NCBI GenBank assembly: GCA_030624545.1
Contig: JAUXJX010000022.1
Span: 1 to 10,846 of the forward strand
DNA from: Bacteroidota bacterium
GTDB taxonomy: Bacteria > Zhuqueibacterota > JdFR-76 > DREG01
Length of the DNA stretch: 10,846 nt
Direction of reading: 5' to 3'
Program-made: the position numbers and the translations under genes
The notes under the pieces: generated by a model
Told to the model about the DNA's origin: nothing
Database searches by the model: none
What the model saw: the letters and a program-made list of their open reading frames with translations, nothing else
Shown here: positions 1 through 7,250 of the stretch, in pieces
How positions within the stretch are numbered: the first letter of the stretch is position 1
How the letters are laid out: every line of letters starts with the position of its first letter

Positions 1-209
1 CGTCCCTGGAGGAGCACCAGCGCTTGTTTTTCCAAACTATGCCAAAGGCCTGACTGCCTCTTCTGTTCCGTATTGGGGAGATCCGGCTGGTAGTAAAAGC
101 CTGCCTGGCCTGCGGTTACGGCCTGACCTCCCTGCTTTGCGCCGGGGAACCTATCCAGGATGGCAGCGGTGGTATTGGTGGTTTTTTTCGAGCAAATTCC
201 AAAAATCAT
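1..209 (-). CDS. Partial CDS (5' end only): probable asparagine-synthase-like protein with a degenerate glutaminase domain
   Basis: An open frame begins with ATG at 209, 15 nt after the stop of the preceding gene, and runs without a stop through 69 codons to the window edge. The start MIFGICSKK resembles the (M)xGIxGI opening of class II glutamine amidotransferases. Later residues (AGFYYQPDLPNTEQKRQ, then ALVLLQGR at the edge) resemble the 'GLGH..TPES..E..PL...LV..GRIDNRDEL' stretch of asparagine-synthase-like proteins. This is a pattern reading, not an alignment. If it is right, residue 2 is Ile rather than the catalytic Cys and no HRGPD motif is visible, so glutaminase activity would be lost. 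A weak purine-rich GAGAAGAG lies upstream of the ATG. Tight spacing suggests co-transcription with the genes upstream. It could instead be an unrelated protein; that it is coding is more certain than its family. Confidence 0.5.
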   Translation of the reverse strand, partial: MIFGICSKKTTNTTAAILDRFPGAKQGGQAVTAGQAGFYYQPDLPNTEQKRQSGLWHSLEKQALVLLQG

Positions 210-224
210 GAGTCGCTACTCTTC

Positions 225-2060
225 TCAGTTATTTTGATCTCTTCGATCCCGCAGTACTTTGGCCGGGGTTCCGACGGCGATACTGAACTCCGGAATGCTG
301 CCGTTTACCACTCCATTTGCTCCGATGATCGAATCCCTGCCGACATCGGATCCATCCAGAATCGCCACGTGAGCTCCTAACCAACATCCTTCTCCCACGG
401 CGATTCCCTTTGAGGTTCGTCCCTGGATTAAGACAGGAATATCGGTACGGTCCGCGATGTGGTCTCCGCCTACCATATAGACATAGGAGGCCAGAAGTGT
501 GTTGGCTTTAATCTCAATTTTGCTCAAAGAGGAGATCACACAATTGAATCCAATATTGACATTATCGCCCAGTATGATGTCACCATCGTGGCAAGTGAGT
601 ATAGTGTTTTTGCCGACAAAAACGCCGTCGCCAATATCGAGCCCAAAATTCCCTTCGCCTTTGGCATCCAACACACAGTTATCATCGACCACCACATTGT
701 CACCGATTCTGATTTTGGAGGGATGCCGAATCGTGACATTCACACCGAAGGCAACGTTTCGACCGACCTTGCCAAGAATTATCGGATAAAGCTTACTTCT
801 AAGAAGGAGGCCTAAGGCGCCCGGCATCCAACTGCAGAGCGTGATGATCAACTCGTACTTCACCATTTTGAAGAAGCCGGGTTCGCCCAGAAATAGTTCT
901 TGATATTTTTGGGACTTCGATTTCTTCTCATCAAAAAGTGCCCGTTGTGTGTCAAGAATTTCCTTGTCGACATCGTCTTGGATGTCAAGAGTTGAAGTGG
1001 ACATGTCAATCTCCTTATTGGTGTTTTCTACGAATTCTTCCGGTTTTTTGCCCTGTTTTCGGAATGCCAGGAGCACTCCGCCAAAGATGCCGAGCATCAG
1101 AATCATACCATAGGCGATCCAGGAAAACGCAACACATTCTGCAACCGTGGCGCCATAGGGAATCAGGAAGAAAACATAGAGGTTTTCACGTAATCCAATC
1201 GCATTAATCGAAACAGGGATCATCATGACAAATAGTGCGATTGGAATGATGAACAGATATTTCGTTAGGGTGATTTCCATTCCCAGCGCTTCGGAGATCA
1301 GCCAGTAATGCACGATTACGTTGATTTGCAGTACAAAGGACAAGATCATCGCCCAGAATAACGCCTTGCCTTTTCCTCGAAATTCCTTAAAGGCGTCGGC
1401 AAACTTCTTGCCCTGTTTTTTGAAGAGTTTTAGTCCGGGCTTGTCAAACAACATGCCAAGTTTGGTCACCAGACCCTGGTTCATAAATATGAAAACGGTG
1501 GCAAGAACCATAAGCGCGAATACGCCCAGCACCATGTAGGTCAAGTTGGGGATCTTGTCTGTGAAATCAGATGCCACGAAGATCGCAACGACTGCAAATG
1601 CCAGGAGCGCAAGCAAGCCCAGAAATCTCTCCACAATAACGATGGTTATAGATTTTGATTTCGGAACGCCATGCCGCCAGGTATCGTATGCGCGAACCAC
1701 GTCGCCGCCTATTGTGGAAGGCAAAATGTTGTTGAAATACATGGCCACCGCATAGGACTGCACGAGATAGGAGACGGGCACTTTTCTGTTCTGGGCCGCC
1801 AGGAGAATTTGCCACCGGAAGGAACTGGCATAATAGCCAACTGCCTGAAGTGAAAATGACATAAGCAGCAAGTAGATATTCGCCCCTTTCACCGAAATCC
1901 AAATCTGTCCCAAATTGGTTTTGCTCAATACCACGTAAATTAGCAGAACGCTTACGGCAAATTTGAAAGCCGTCACTGCCATTCTTTTTAGATTCAACTT
2001 CTTGGGCGTCGTTGGAATCTCAAGTGACTTTTGGATCTCTTGTGCGGTTGATTCACTCAT
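225..2060 (-). CDS. Composite membrane protein: flippase-like (LPG synthase TM/UPF0104-type) domain joined to a left-handed beta-helix acyltransferase
   Basis: Counting from the ATG at 2060 (611 aa), residues about 25-335 are strongly hydrophobic with some 7-8 membrane segments. They carry NILPSTIGGDVVRAY (about 111-125) and PVSINAIGLRE (about 282-292), typical of the flippase-like/lysylphosphatidylglycerol-synthase membrane family. Residues about 336-385 form a charged linker. From about 385 the sequence is that of glycan-locus acyltransferases: a hydrophobic stretch, then imperfect hexapeptide repeats from about 435, a likely active His in GGDHIAD (about 534), and the C-terminal WLGAHVAILDG and GTPAKV signatures. 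The family normally O-acetylates sugars with acetyl-CoA. The two parts are usually separate proteins of about 330-350 and 200-260 aa, so the joined form is unusual. An in-frame GTG at 2105 would add 15 residues; neither start has a good Shine-Dalgarno, and I prefer the ATG. See the internal start near 1004 and the A6 run at 1044. Domain calls are firm; substrates are unknown. Confidence 0.85.
   Translation of the reverse strand: MSESTAQEIQKSLEIPTTPKKLNLKRMAVTAFKFAVSVLLIYVVLSKTNLGQIWISVKGANIYLLLMSFSLQAVGYYASSFRWQILLAAQNRKVPVSYLVQSYAVAMYFNNILPSTIGGDVVRAYDTWRHGVPKSKSITIVIVERFLGLLALLAFAVVAIFVASDFTDKIPNLTYMVLGVFALMVLATVFIFMNQGLVTKLGMLFDKPGLKLFKKQGKKFADAFKEFRGKGKALFWAMILSFVLQINVIVHYWLISEALGMEITLTKYLFIIPIALFVMMIPVSINAIGLRENLYVFFLIPYGATVAECVAFSWIAYGMILMLGIFGGVLLAFRKQGKKPEEFVENTNKEIDMSTSTLDIQDDVDKEILDTQRALFDEKKSKSQKYQELFLGEPGFFKMVKYELIITLCSWMPGALGLLLRSKLYPIILGKVGRNVAFGVNVTIRHPSKIRIGDNVVVDDNCVLDAKGEGNFGLDIGDGVFVGKNTILTCHDGDIILGDNVNIGFNCVISSLSKIEIKANTLLASYVYMVGGDHIADRTDIPVLIQGRTSKGIAVGEGCWLGAHVAILDGSDVGRDSIIGANGVVNGSIPEFSIAVGTPAKVLRDRRDQNN
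1002..1016 (-). promoter_or_regulatory. Strong internal ribosome binding site and ATG at the start of the acyltransferase part
   Basis: Minus-strand AAGGAG (1016-1011), a 6-nt spacer (ATTGAC) and ATG (1004-1002) form one of the best Shine-Dalgarno/start combinations in the window, much better than the start of the long frame itself. The ATG is in frame with the long ORF and would give a 259-aa protein (225-1004) starting MSTSTLDIQDD. That is a sensible size and beginning for a stand-alone beta-helix acyltransferase with its usual N-terminal extension. Independent or additional translation of the acyltransferase is inferred from position and signal strength. Confidence 0.6.
1044..1049 (-). other. 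A6 homopolymer at the flippase/acyltransferase junction (possible slippage site or indel position)
   Basis: On the coding strand the in-frame codons are GGC AAA AAA CCG. A -1 slip here, or one extra A, shifts reading into a frame that encodes the basic tail TGRIRRKHQ and ends at TAA (1017-1015). That stop overlaps the AAGGAG of the internal ribosome binding site, 10 nt before the acyltransferase ATG. The shifted tail is Arg/Lys-rich, as expected on the cytoplasmic side after a last membrane helix; the zero-frame tail (PEEFVENTNKEID) is acidic. Whether slippage occurs, or the run marks a mutation or sequencing error, cannot be told from this sequence. Confidence 0.4.
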
Positions 2061-2169
2061 TTGAAATGTCCGATTTCTACAATGGCTTAGAAACAGCTTC
2101 GCCACGTCAGTCCCATTCTCGAAGTCTTTGGAAAATGGACGAGTGGCAAGAAGGAAATTAAGAGTTTTT

Positions 2170-3159
2170 CTAGTTAAGAAGGCCTTGTTCTATGTACCAA
2201 TCGGCTGTAATCTGCAATCCTTTACGCAGCGGTACGCTGGGCCTATAGCCGATATCTTTCTTTGCTTTCGAAATGTCAAAGGCACGATCCTTGATAAAAA
2301 AATCGACACGTCTGCGAAATATTGGCGGCTCTATCCTCAAGGGCCTGCAAACCAATTCACATAAGAAGCCTGCCAGCCAAACCGGCCAAACGGGAATTTT
2401 CAAACTGGAGATTTTCGTGCCAAAAATCTCCGCCAGGGATTTCACAAACTCATTCAGGGTAATGTATTCCTCGCCGCCAATTGTATAGATGTTGCCAATC
2501 GCCTCGTTCCTTTCCCCGGCCAAAGCAATTCCCTCAACCAGATCTTCAACATAAGTGAGGTGATACAATACCTTTCCGGAACCGATCATGCGGAACTTGC
2601 CGTTCTTTACAAAACGGAAAATCTTGAGAAACCGGTTGTCGCCGGGACCAAAGATTCCAACAGGCCGCACCACAACTCCCTTCAGCCCTTTGTTGTGGAA
2701 ATAGTCTAATGCAAGCAGCTCTCCTTCCATTTTGGATTCCTGATACCAATCGCCGGGATTATAGGGCGCTTCTTCTGTCGCCGGCGGATTAGAAATCTCG
2801 CCCTGAACACCAACGGTTGAGCAATGGACAAAGCGGTCAACCTTGCTTTCAAGCGCTTCGTCAAGAAGATTGCGCGTCCCATCCACGTTGACCCGCCAGA
2901 ATTCGGATTTAGGAATTCCCTCCTGTCTGTAGGCAGCGGCGATGTGAAAGACAACGTCAACACCATCCATCTTACCATGAAGCGATTCACGATTCGATAT
3001 ATCATCGTAGACTATTTCGACTCCCAACGATTCCAACTGGCTGATGTTACTGGTTGGCCGGGCCAATGCCTTGACATGATATCCCCGCTTAACTAAATTC
3101 CTGCAGAGATATCCTCCCGTAAAACCGGTTCCTCCTGTAACAAAGGCTGTCCTTGCCAT
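2170..3159 (-). CDS. NAD(P)-dependent extended SDR (epimerase/dehydratase/3-beta-HSD-like)
   Basis: A 329-aa extended short-chain dehydrogenase/reductase. The N-terminal Rossmann motif TGGTGFTGG (residues 8-16) binds the dinucleotide. The active site is seen as CST (113-115) and the YxxxK pair Tyr139/Lys143 in WYQESK. VVRPVGIFGPGDNR in the middle is typical of sugar-nucleotide epimerases and dihydroflavonol-reductase-like proteins. The C-terminal third ends with the conserved DISKAKKDIGYRPSVPLRKGL substrate-domain region. GAGG six bases before the ATG at 3159 supports the start; the preceding methyltransferase ends 18 nt upstream. In this setting it probably makes or alters a nucleotide- or lipid-linked sugar, in the cytoplasm. 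The exact substrate cannot be assigned: this subgroup includes epimerases, reductases and dehydratases. The stop is followed by a 109-nt gap to the next ATG, without an obvious terminator. Confidence 0.85.
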   Translation of the reverse strand: MARTAFVTGGTGFTGGYLCRNLVKRGYHVKALARPTSNISQLESLGVEIVYDDISNRESLHGKMDGVDVVFHIAAAYRQEGIPKSEFWRVNVDGTRNLLDEALESKVDRFVHCSTVGVQGEISNPPATEEAPYNPGDWYQESKMEGELLALDYFHNKGLKGVVVRPVGIFGPGDNRFLKIFRFVKNGKFRMIGSGKVLYHLTYVEDLVEGIALAGERNEAIGNIYTIGGEEYITLNEFVKSLAEIFGTKISSLKIPVWPVWLAGFLCELVCRPLRIEPPIFRRRVDFFIKDRAFDISKAKKDIGYRPSVPLRKGLQITADWYIEQGLLN

Positions 3160-3177
3160 AACCTTCCTCAGTTCAAA

Positions 3178-3966
3178 TCACTTATAGGAAAACACCATAA
3201 TATGCCAACCCAACGGCCTTACAACGAATCTTGGAACTAGGTTGAATGCATTTACAAAAATTTCGTTGTATAAAACTGCTTTGATTCCTTTGTGCAATTT
3301 CGATTTCACCGGAAATCTTTCCGGGATGATTTTCACGTGCGAAAAGTCTGAAAGCAATTCTCTGAACTCGCCAATGGAGTACTTATTCAGAACCGGGGCA
3401 TCTTCGTGTTCTAATTCCACCTTCATGATTTTGGAGAGAAAATTCAGCCACGAGATGCGGTTGTAAACCATCATTATGGCTTCGCCACCAGGCTTCAGAA
3501 CTCGGTGAATCTCCTTCATCATCTTGCCCGCGTTGGCAGTATATTGAATGACCCCGTGGGCGTACACCGCATCGAATGAATTGTCATCGAATTCCATGTC
3601 TTCGCCGTTCATTCGCAAGAAGTCACCCTCCACCTCCGCAAAAGAAAAATTTTGCTTCGCCAGCTCTATCGATTTTTCCGCAAGATCAATCCCGGTTACT
3701 TCTGCTTTGCCCTCCGCGAATTTGACCAGATCAATTCCAATACCACAGCCGACTTCCAAAACTCTCTTGCCGGCATATCCGCTAAAATCCACGACGTTCG
3801 GAAGGTAGCGTAATTTGTCGAAGCGATAATCTGTCAAATCTTGAAAAAAACCCTCGCTTCCGACCGGATGTTTGGCAATTGCCAGGTCATGAATATGCTC
3901 ATTCCAATAGGCGCGAATTCGTTCAATAAGATCCAAACTTGAGACTTCCGAGACGTTTACTTCCAT
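3178..3966 (-). CDS. Class I SAM-dependent methyltransferase
   Basis: Counting from the ATG at 3966 (262 aa), SAM motif I is VLEVGCGIGIDL (about 69-80), the ribose-binding acidic residue lies in TGIDLAEKSIELA (about 91-103), DFLRMNGEDMEF supplies the adenine-contact acidic region, and FDAVYAHGVIQY followed by RVLKPGG (about 155-161) completes the Methyltransf_11/25-type fold. I chose ATG 3966 because AGAAGG lies seven bases before it and the preceding stop is only 11 nt away. A GTG at 4002 would add 12 residues and overlap the amidotransferase gene by 25 nt. The C-terminal 90 residues, rich in basic and aromatic amino acids, are family-specific and may hold the acceptor. Methylation of a sugar, or of a lipid-linked glycan, is inferred from the neighbours; the target atom is unknown. 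Confidence 0.86.
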   Translation of the reverse strand: MEVNVSEVSSLDLIERIRAYWNEHIHDLAIAKHPVGSEGFFQDLTDYRFDKLRYLPNVVDFSGYAGKRVLEVGCGIGIDLVKFAEGKAEVTGIDLAEKSIELAKQNFSFAEVEGDFLRMNGEDMEFDDNSFDAVYAHGVIQYTANAGKMMKEIHRVLKPGGEAIMMVYNRISWLNFLSKIMKVELEHEDAPVLNKYSIGEFRELLSDFSHVKIIPERFPVKSKLHKGIKAVLYNEIFVNAFNLVPRFVVRPLGWHIMVFSYK

Positions 3967-3977
3967 CACAATACCTT

Positions 3978-5858
3978 CTAATTGGCGAATTTGTCGAACC
4001 ACATTTCAAACATCATCAACGCCCAGAGCCGATGGCTGTGATTCTCTTTTCCCTGGAGGTGTTCATTTACCAATTGGCTCACGAATGTGGGACTAAATAT
4101 TCCCTGGCTTTTTAGATGTTCGGGACTAAGCACGTCAGTCAGCATCGGGCGAAGTTCCTTTCGCAGCCAATTTTTTATCGGAATACTGAACCCCTGCTTG
4201 TCCCGGTATAGAATTTCTTCCGGCAGAATATCTCTCATCGCTCTTTTAAGGATATACTTGGTCTCTTTGCCCCTGAGTTTCAATTCACCGGGCATCCGGA
4301 AAGAAAGCTCAGCAACGCGATGGTCAAGAAACGGAACTCGAGCTTCAAGTGAGGTTGCCATACTCATCCTGTCCACCTTCACCAGAATGTTGTCCACCAG
4401 ATAAGTCTTAAAATCCACAAAATTCTGCTGATTAAGGCGATCCATCCCGGCTGACTGGCGAAAATAATGCCTGATGAATTCATACGAGGACTGGCCGTTT
4501 ACCATATGGGCAACATCAGGAACGAACATCTGGTGACGGTCCAGAGCAGATAGGAAAATCATCCATCGGACATGCTGTAAGTCGTCAGGATACGTGGCCC
4601 CTTCCACAAATCTCTTTGCCTTGTTAATGACTCCCTTCTTCTGCTCCTGAGGCGGAAGTAGATCAACCAGAGGCTTTAACACGCCCTTGCGAATAAACTG
4701 GGGCACCAATGACAGGGGACGGGCGATCTTATTCGCAACATAGGTTTCATACCCGGCGAAAAGCTCATCGCCTCCGTCGCCAGAGAGAATAACGGTCACA
4801 TATTCTCGGGCCATTTTGGACACGAGATAGGTGGGAAATATGGAAAAATCTCCAAGGGGTTCATCCAGATGGTAAACCAGCTTATCCACCAAATCAACTG
4901 CATCCGGTTGGATGATAAATTCTGTGTGCTCGGTCTCATATTTTTTGGCCACGGCTCGAGCATAGTTCAGCTCGTTATAGGATTGGTCCTCGAATCCAAT
5001 AGAAAAGGTCTTCACGGGCCGATCCATGATTCCGGCCATCAAACCTACAATTGTGCTCGAATCGATACCGCCGCTCAGAAACGCGCCAAGCGGCACGTCG
5101 CTGATCAGTCGCAATTTGACCGCGTCTCGAAGAGTCACACGCAGCTCTTCTTCATAATCTTTCTGGCTTTGGGAAGTTGGCTCGCAATCAATGTCCCAAT
5201 ATTTCCTAACTTGAATATTGTTATCCTGATAAATCAGGAAATGGCCCGGAGGTAACTTGCGAATCTTCTTGAAAATGCTGAACGGGGAGGGAATGTACTC
5301 ATAAGTCAAGAATAAATTCACTGCTTCGAGATCGACCGTCTTGTCGATATTCGGAATCTGCAAAATTGCTTTCAACTCGGAGCCAAAGGCAAACACTCTG
5401 TCGTCCAAATAGTAGTAAAGCGGCTTAATTCCGACACGATCTCTTGCCAGAAACAATTTCTCTTCGTTCTGATCATAAATGGCGAACCCAAACATTCCGT
5501 TGAGATGCTGCAGACAGTCAATGCCATATTCTTCATAAGCATGGAGGATTGACTCAGTATCGCTGTCTGTTTGAAATTTGTGTCCTCTTTTTATCAACTC
5601 CTGGCGCAGCATCTGATAATTATAGATTTCGCCATTGAATACGATGGAAACGGTTCTGTCTTCATTGAACTGCGGTTGGTGGCCGCCGCTCAAATCGATG
5701 ATGCTTAATCTGCGCATACCAAGGCCGAAGTTTCGGCAGGCGTATACGCCTTCGTCATCAGGACCACGATGCACGATGGTACTGCACATCTGCCTTAGCA
5801 GCGATTCATGAACAAATTGTTCACTGGAATGAAATGAGAGACCGCAAATACCGCACAT
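3978..5858 (-). CDS. AsnB-type glutamine-dependent amidotransferase (asparagine synthase family)
   Basis: A 626-aa two-domain enzyme. The N-terminal class II glutaminase domain begins MCGICG with nucleophile Cys2, followed by HRGPDDEG (30-37), FNGEIYN (74-80) and TDSDTES (97-103). The C-terminal ATP-pyrophosphatase domain carries the PP-loop SGGIDSS (262-268) and LSGDGGDELFAGY. All key residues are present, so it should release ammonia from glutamine and transfer it to an AMP-activated carboxylate. Cys2 fixes the start at 5858, although the Shine-Dalgarno is weak; the stop of the glycosyltransferase is 13 nt upstream. Homologues of this length are common in polysaccharide loci, including exosortase-associated ones, but no exosortase is seen here. 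Known relatives in O-antigen clusters (WbpS, WbtH) are linked to amidation of uronic acids. With UDP-glucuronate-forming genes nearby, such a role is plausible, but plain asparagine synthesis is not excluded. Confidence 0.93.
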   Translation of the reverse strand: MCGICGLSFHSSEQFVHESLLRQMCSTIVHRGPDDEGVYACRNFGLGMRRLSIIDLSGGHQPQFNEDRTVSIVFNGEIYNYQMLRQELIKRGHKFQTDSDTESILHAYEEYGIDCLQHLNGMFGFAIYDQNEEKLFLARDRVGIKPLYYYLDDRVFAFGSELKAILQIPNIDKTVDLEAVNLFLTYEYIPSPFSIFKKIRKLPPGHFLIYQDNNIQVRKYWDIDCEPTSQSQKDYEEELRVTLRDAVKLRLISDVPLGAFLSGGIDSSTIVGLMAGIMDRPVKTFSIGFEDQSYNELNYARAVAKKYETEHTEFIIQPDAVDLVDKLVYHLDEPLGDFSIFPTYLVSKMAREYVTVILSGDGGDELFAGYETYVANKIARPLSLVPQFIRKGVLKPLVDLLPPQEQKKGVINKAKRFVEGATYPDDLQHVRWMIFLSALDRHQMFVPDVAHMVNGQSSYEFIRHYFRQSAGMDRLNQQNFVDFKTYLVDNILVKVDRMSMATSLEARVPFLDHRVAELSFRMPGELKLRGKETKYILKRAMRDILPEEILYRDKQGFSIPIKNWLRKELRPMLTDVLSPEHLKSQGIFSPTFVSQLVNEHLQGKENHSHRLWALMMFEMWFDKFAN

Positions 5859-5871
5859 AATCTAAGAGTGT

Positions 5872-7053
5872 TTAGTTGTCTGGTATATTAATATTATCGA
5901 GCAATTTCTGAATTTTCTTGACATAAATCCTGTAACTATATTCACTTGCGGCTAATTGTTGTGCGTTGTTCACGATGCGGGATTTTAGATCAAGATCCTC
6001 TAATATCCTCAGTATCCCACCTGCGAAACTCTCCGCATTAGCCTCTGTTAGAACTGCGACACTATCGCTCAAAACCTGTGTATGCGTAATTAAGCGTGTA
6101 GCCACAATGGGCTTTCCGGAACGCAAGTAGGAGTAGATCTTTAGGGGCGTATTGTTGCCGGAAATCCGTGGCGAAAGCAAAACATCACAGAATTCCACAA
6201 ATCTTTCGGCATAATTGGGCGATACTGAGCCGGTGAAAGTGAAGTAGTCCGACAGTTGCTTTTGGCCCACCTTCCGTTCATAGTGATCAACCTGTTTCGG
6301 TTTTCCTCCAACCATGATGAAGTGCGCATTAGGAAATCCATCCATTACTTTTTGAGCGCCGTCAATGAGCAAATCGATGCCCTGATAGGGCTCGAAGGTA
6401 CCGACATAGAGAATCTTAATCTTTGCGGCCCAACCGGAATCCGAGAATGAGAAATTGGAGTTGTGGCCATTCTTTTCCGAAAATAATGAGGCATAATCAA
6501 CCACGTTTTCAATAAGAACATGATTTCTAGCGACAGCCAAATGCTCTACATATTTGTAGAGTTCCGGACATATGGTAATTACGCCCTCTGCGGATTTGAG
6601 AGTTGAGTTTTCCAGAAAATCAAAAACTCCATGAATCAATTTTGATTTTGTAAACTCGAAATTATGCAGTTGTTGGGGCAAGCTGGAATGCATATCATAG
6701 ATATGAGGGATTTTAAACCACTTTTTTAACAGGATTCCCATGAAACCGGCTTCCTCATGAGTATGCAAAACGTCGTACTTCTTTTTCCGAAGGAGCAAAA
6801 TTGTCTTGAGGAATAGGGCCAAGTCCATCGGAATTTTGGCGAGGGATGGGCCAATCTTGACATTCCTTACGAAAGGAATCGCAGGAGTTCGGTGAATCGC
6901 TACGTTGGGTATTTGGACATCCTGCCCGACATGATAGGTAACCAAGTCAACGGAATGTCCTAGTTCCGACAGAGCATGAAGTCTGCCCAATACGCTAAAT
7001 GGAGTTCCCCTAGGCTGAAAGAATGGCTGTGGGGCGACCATAAGAATTCTCAT
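5872..7053 (-). CDS. GT4-type (group 1) glycosyltransferase
   Basis: A 393-aa GT-B fold glycosyltransferase. The N-terminal acceptor domain opens with RILMVAPQPFFQPRGTPFS, with the small-residue turn expected of GT4, and contains YDVLHTHEEAGFMG (93-106). The C-terminal donor domain starts with KILYVGTFEPYQGIDLLI (213-230), then HFIMVGG (244-250) and TGSVSP. The donor phosphate/ribose region is SGNNTPLKIYSYLRSGKPIVAT (298-319). Here the second Glu of the usual EX7E motif appears to be Ser (KIYSYL). I recall KIYSYL-type sequences in a subset of polysaccharide glycosyltransferases, so it is probably a subfamily trait rather than damage. AGGTG four bases before the ATG at 7053 acts as Shine-Dalgarno. 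There is no signal peptide; the enzyme should act on the cytoplasmic face. It is separated from the upstream dehydrogenase by a hairpin terminator candidate, so it may have its own promoter. The sugar transferred is unknown. Confidence 0.9.
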   Translation of the reverse strand: MRILMVAPQPFFQPRGTPFSVLGRLHALSELGHSVDLVTYHVGQDVQIPNVAIHRTPAIPFVRNVKIGPSLAKIPMDLALFLKTILLLRKKKYDVLHTHEEAGFMGILLKKWFKIPHIYDMHSSLPQQLHNFEFTKSKLIHGVFDFLENSTLKSAEGVITICPELYKYVEHLAVARNHVLIENVVDYASLFSEKNGHNSNFSFSDSGWAAKIKILYVGTFEPYQGIDLLIDGAQKVMDGFPNAHFIMVGGKPKQVDHYERKVGQKQLSDYFTFTGSVSPNYAERFVEFCDVLLSPRISGNNTPLKIYSYLRSGKPIVATRLITHTQVLSDSVAVLTEANAESFAGGILRILEDLDLKSRIVNNAQQLAASEYSYRIYVKKIQKLLDNINIPDN

Positions 7054-7118
7054 TTTGCACCTGCGTGTTTCAAAATGCTACGTCTTTGAACGAATAAATT
7101 CTATTTTCAAGAATAAGC

Positions 7119-7153
7119 AAAAAAAATACCAAAGAAAAACTTTGGTATTTTTT
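7119..7153 (-). terminator. Perfect 14-bp hairpin with T-run: probable intrinsic terminator after the UDP-glucose dehydrogenase gene
   Basis: Positions 7121-7134 (AAAAAATACCAAAG) and 7140-7153 (CTTTGGTATTTTTT) are exact reverse complements with a 5-nt loop. On the minus strand the stem is followed by T8. Because A and T runs flank both sides, it could act in both directions. The stem core is only eight mixed base pairs with three G-C pairs, so strength may be moderate. It lies in the AT-rich 197-nt gap (7054-7250). A TAGAAT box (7103-7098) downstream of it is a possible -10 for the glycosyltransferase gene, but no good -35 is visible and I do not call a promoter. The part of the gap between the dehydrogenase stop and the hairpin shows no gene. 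Confidence 0.65.
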
Positions 7154-7250
7154 CTGTTTACTTATATTAAGTTATTAATAATCAATCATATACGACCAAT
7201 CCCATATCGGGACTTTCATCTCAAAAAGTGTTCAGATATGAAACAATGCA

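Noticed and set aside
459..815. 118-codon plus-strand open frame
   Set aside because: It lies antisense inside the acyltransferase repeats, which have clear protein family motifs; its product shows no recognisable domain and it has no supporting context.
1567..1902. 111-codon minus-strand open frame within the membrane-domain gene
   Set aside because: It is an out-of-frame shadow of the flippase-like domain, whose own frame carries the family motifs.
2061..2105. GTG start adding 15 residues (MAKLFLSHCRNRTFQ) to the composite protein
   Set aside because: There is no Shine-Dalgarno, the added residues do not look like a family N-terminus, and an ATG follows at 2060. It cannot be fully excluded.
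3967..4002. GTG start giving a 274-aa methyltransferase overlapping the amidotransferase gene
   Set aside because: The ATG at 3966 has a good Shine-Dalgarno at proper spacing, and the 12 extra residues are not part of the methyltransferase fold.
4869..5255. 128-codon plus-strand open frame
   Set aside because: It is antisense to the conserved ATP-pyrophosphatase domain of the amidotransferase, with no family signature.
7199..7213. Short inverted repeat TCCCATATCGGGA near the dehydrogenase stop
   Set aside because: It has only four paired bases on each side and no T-run, so it is not distinguishable from chance.
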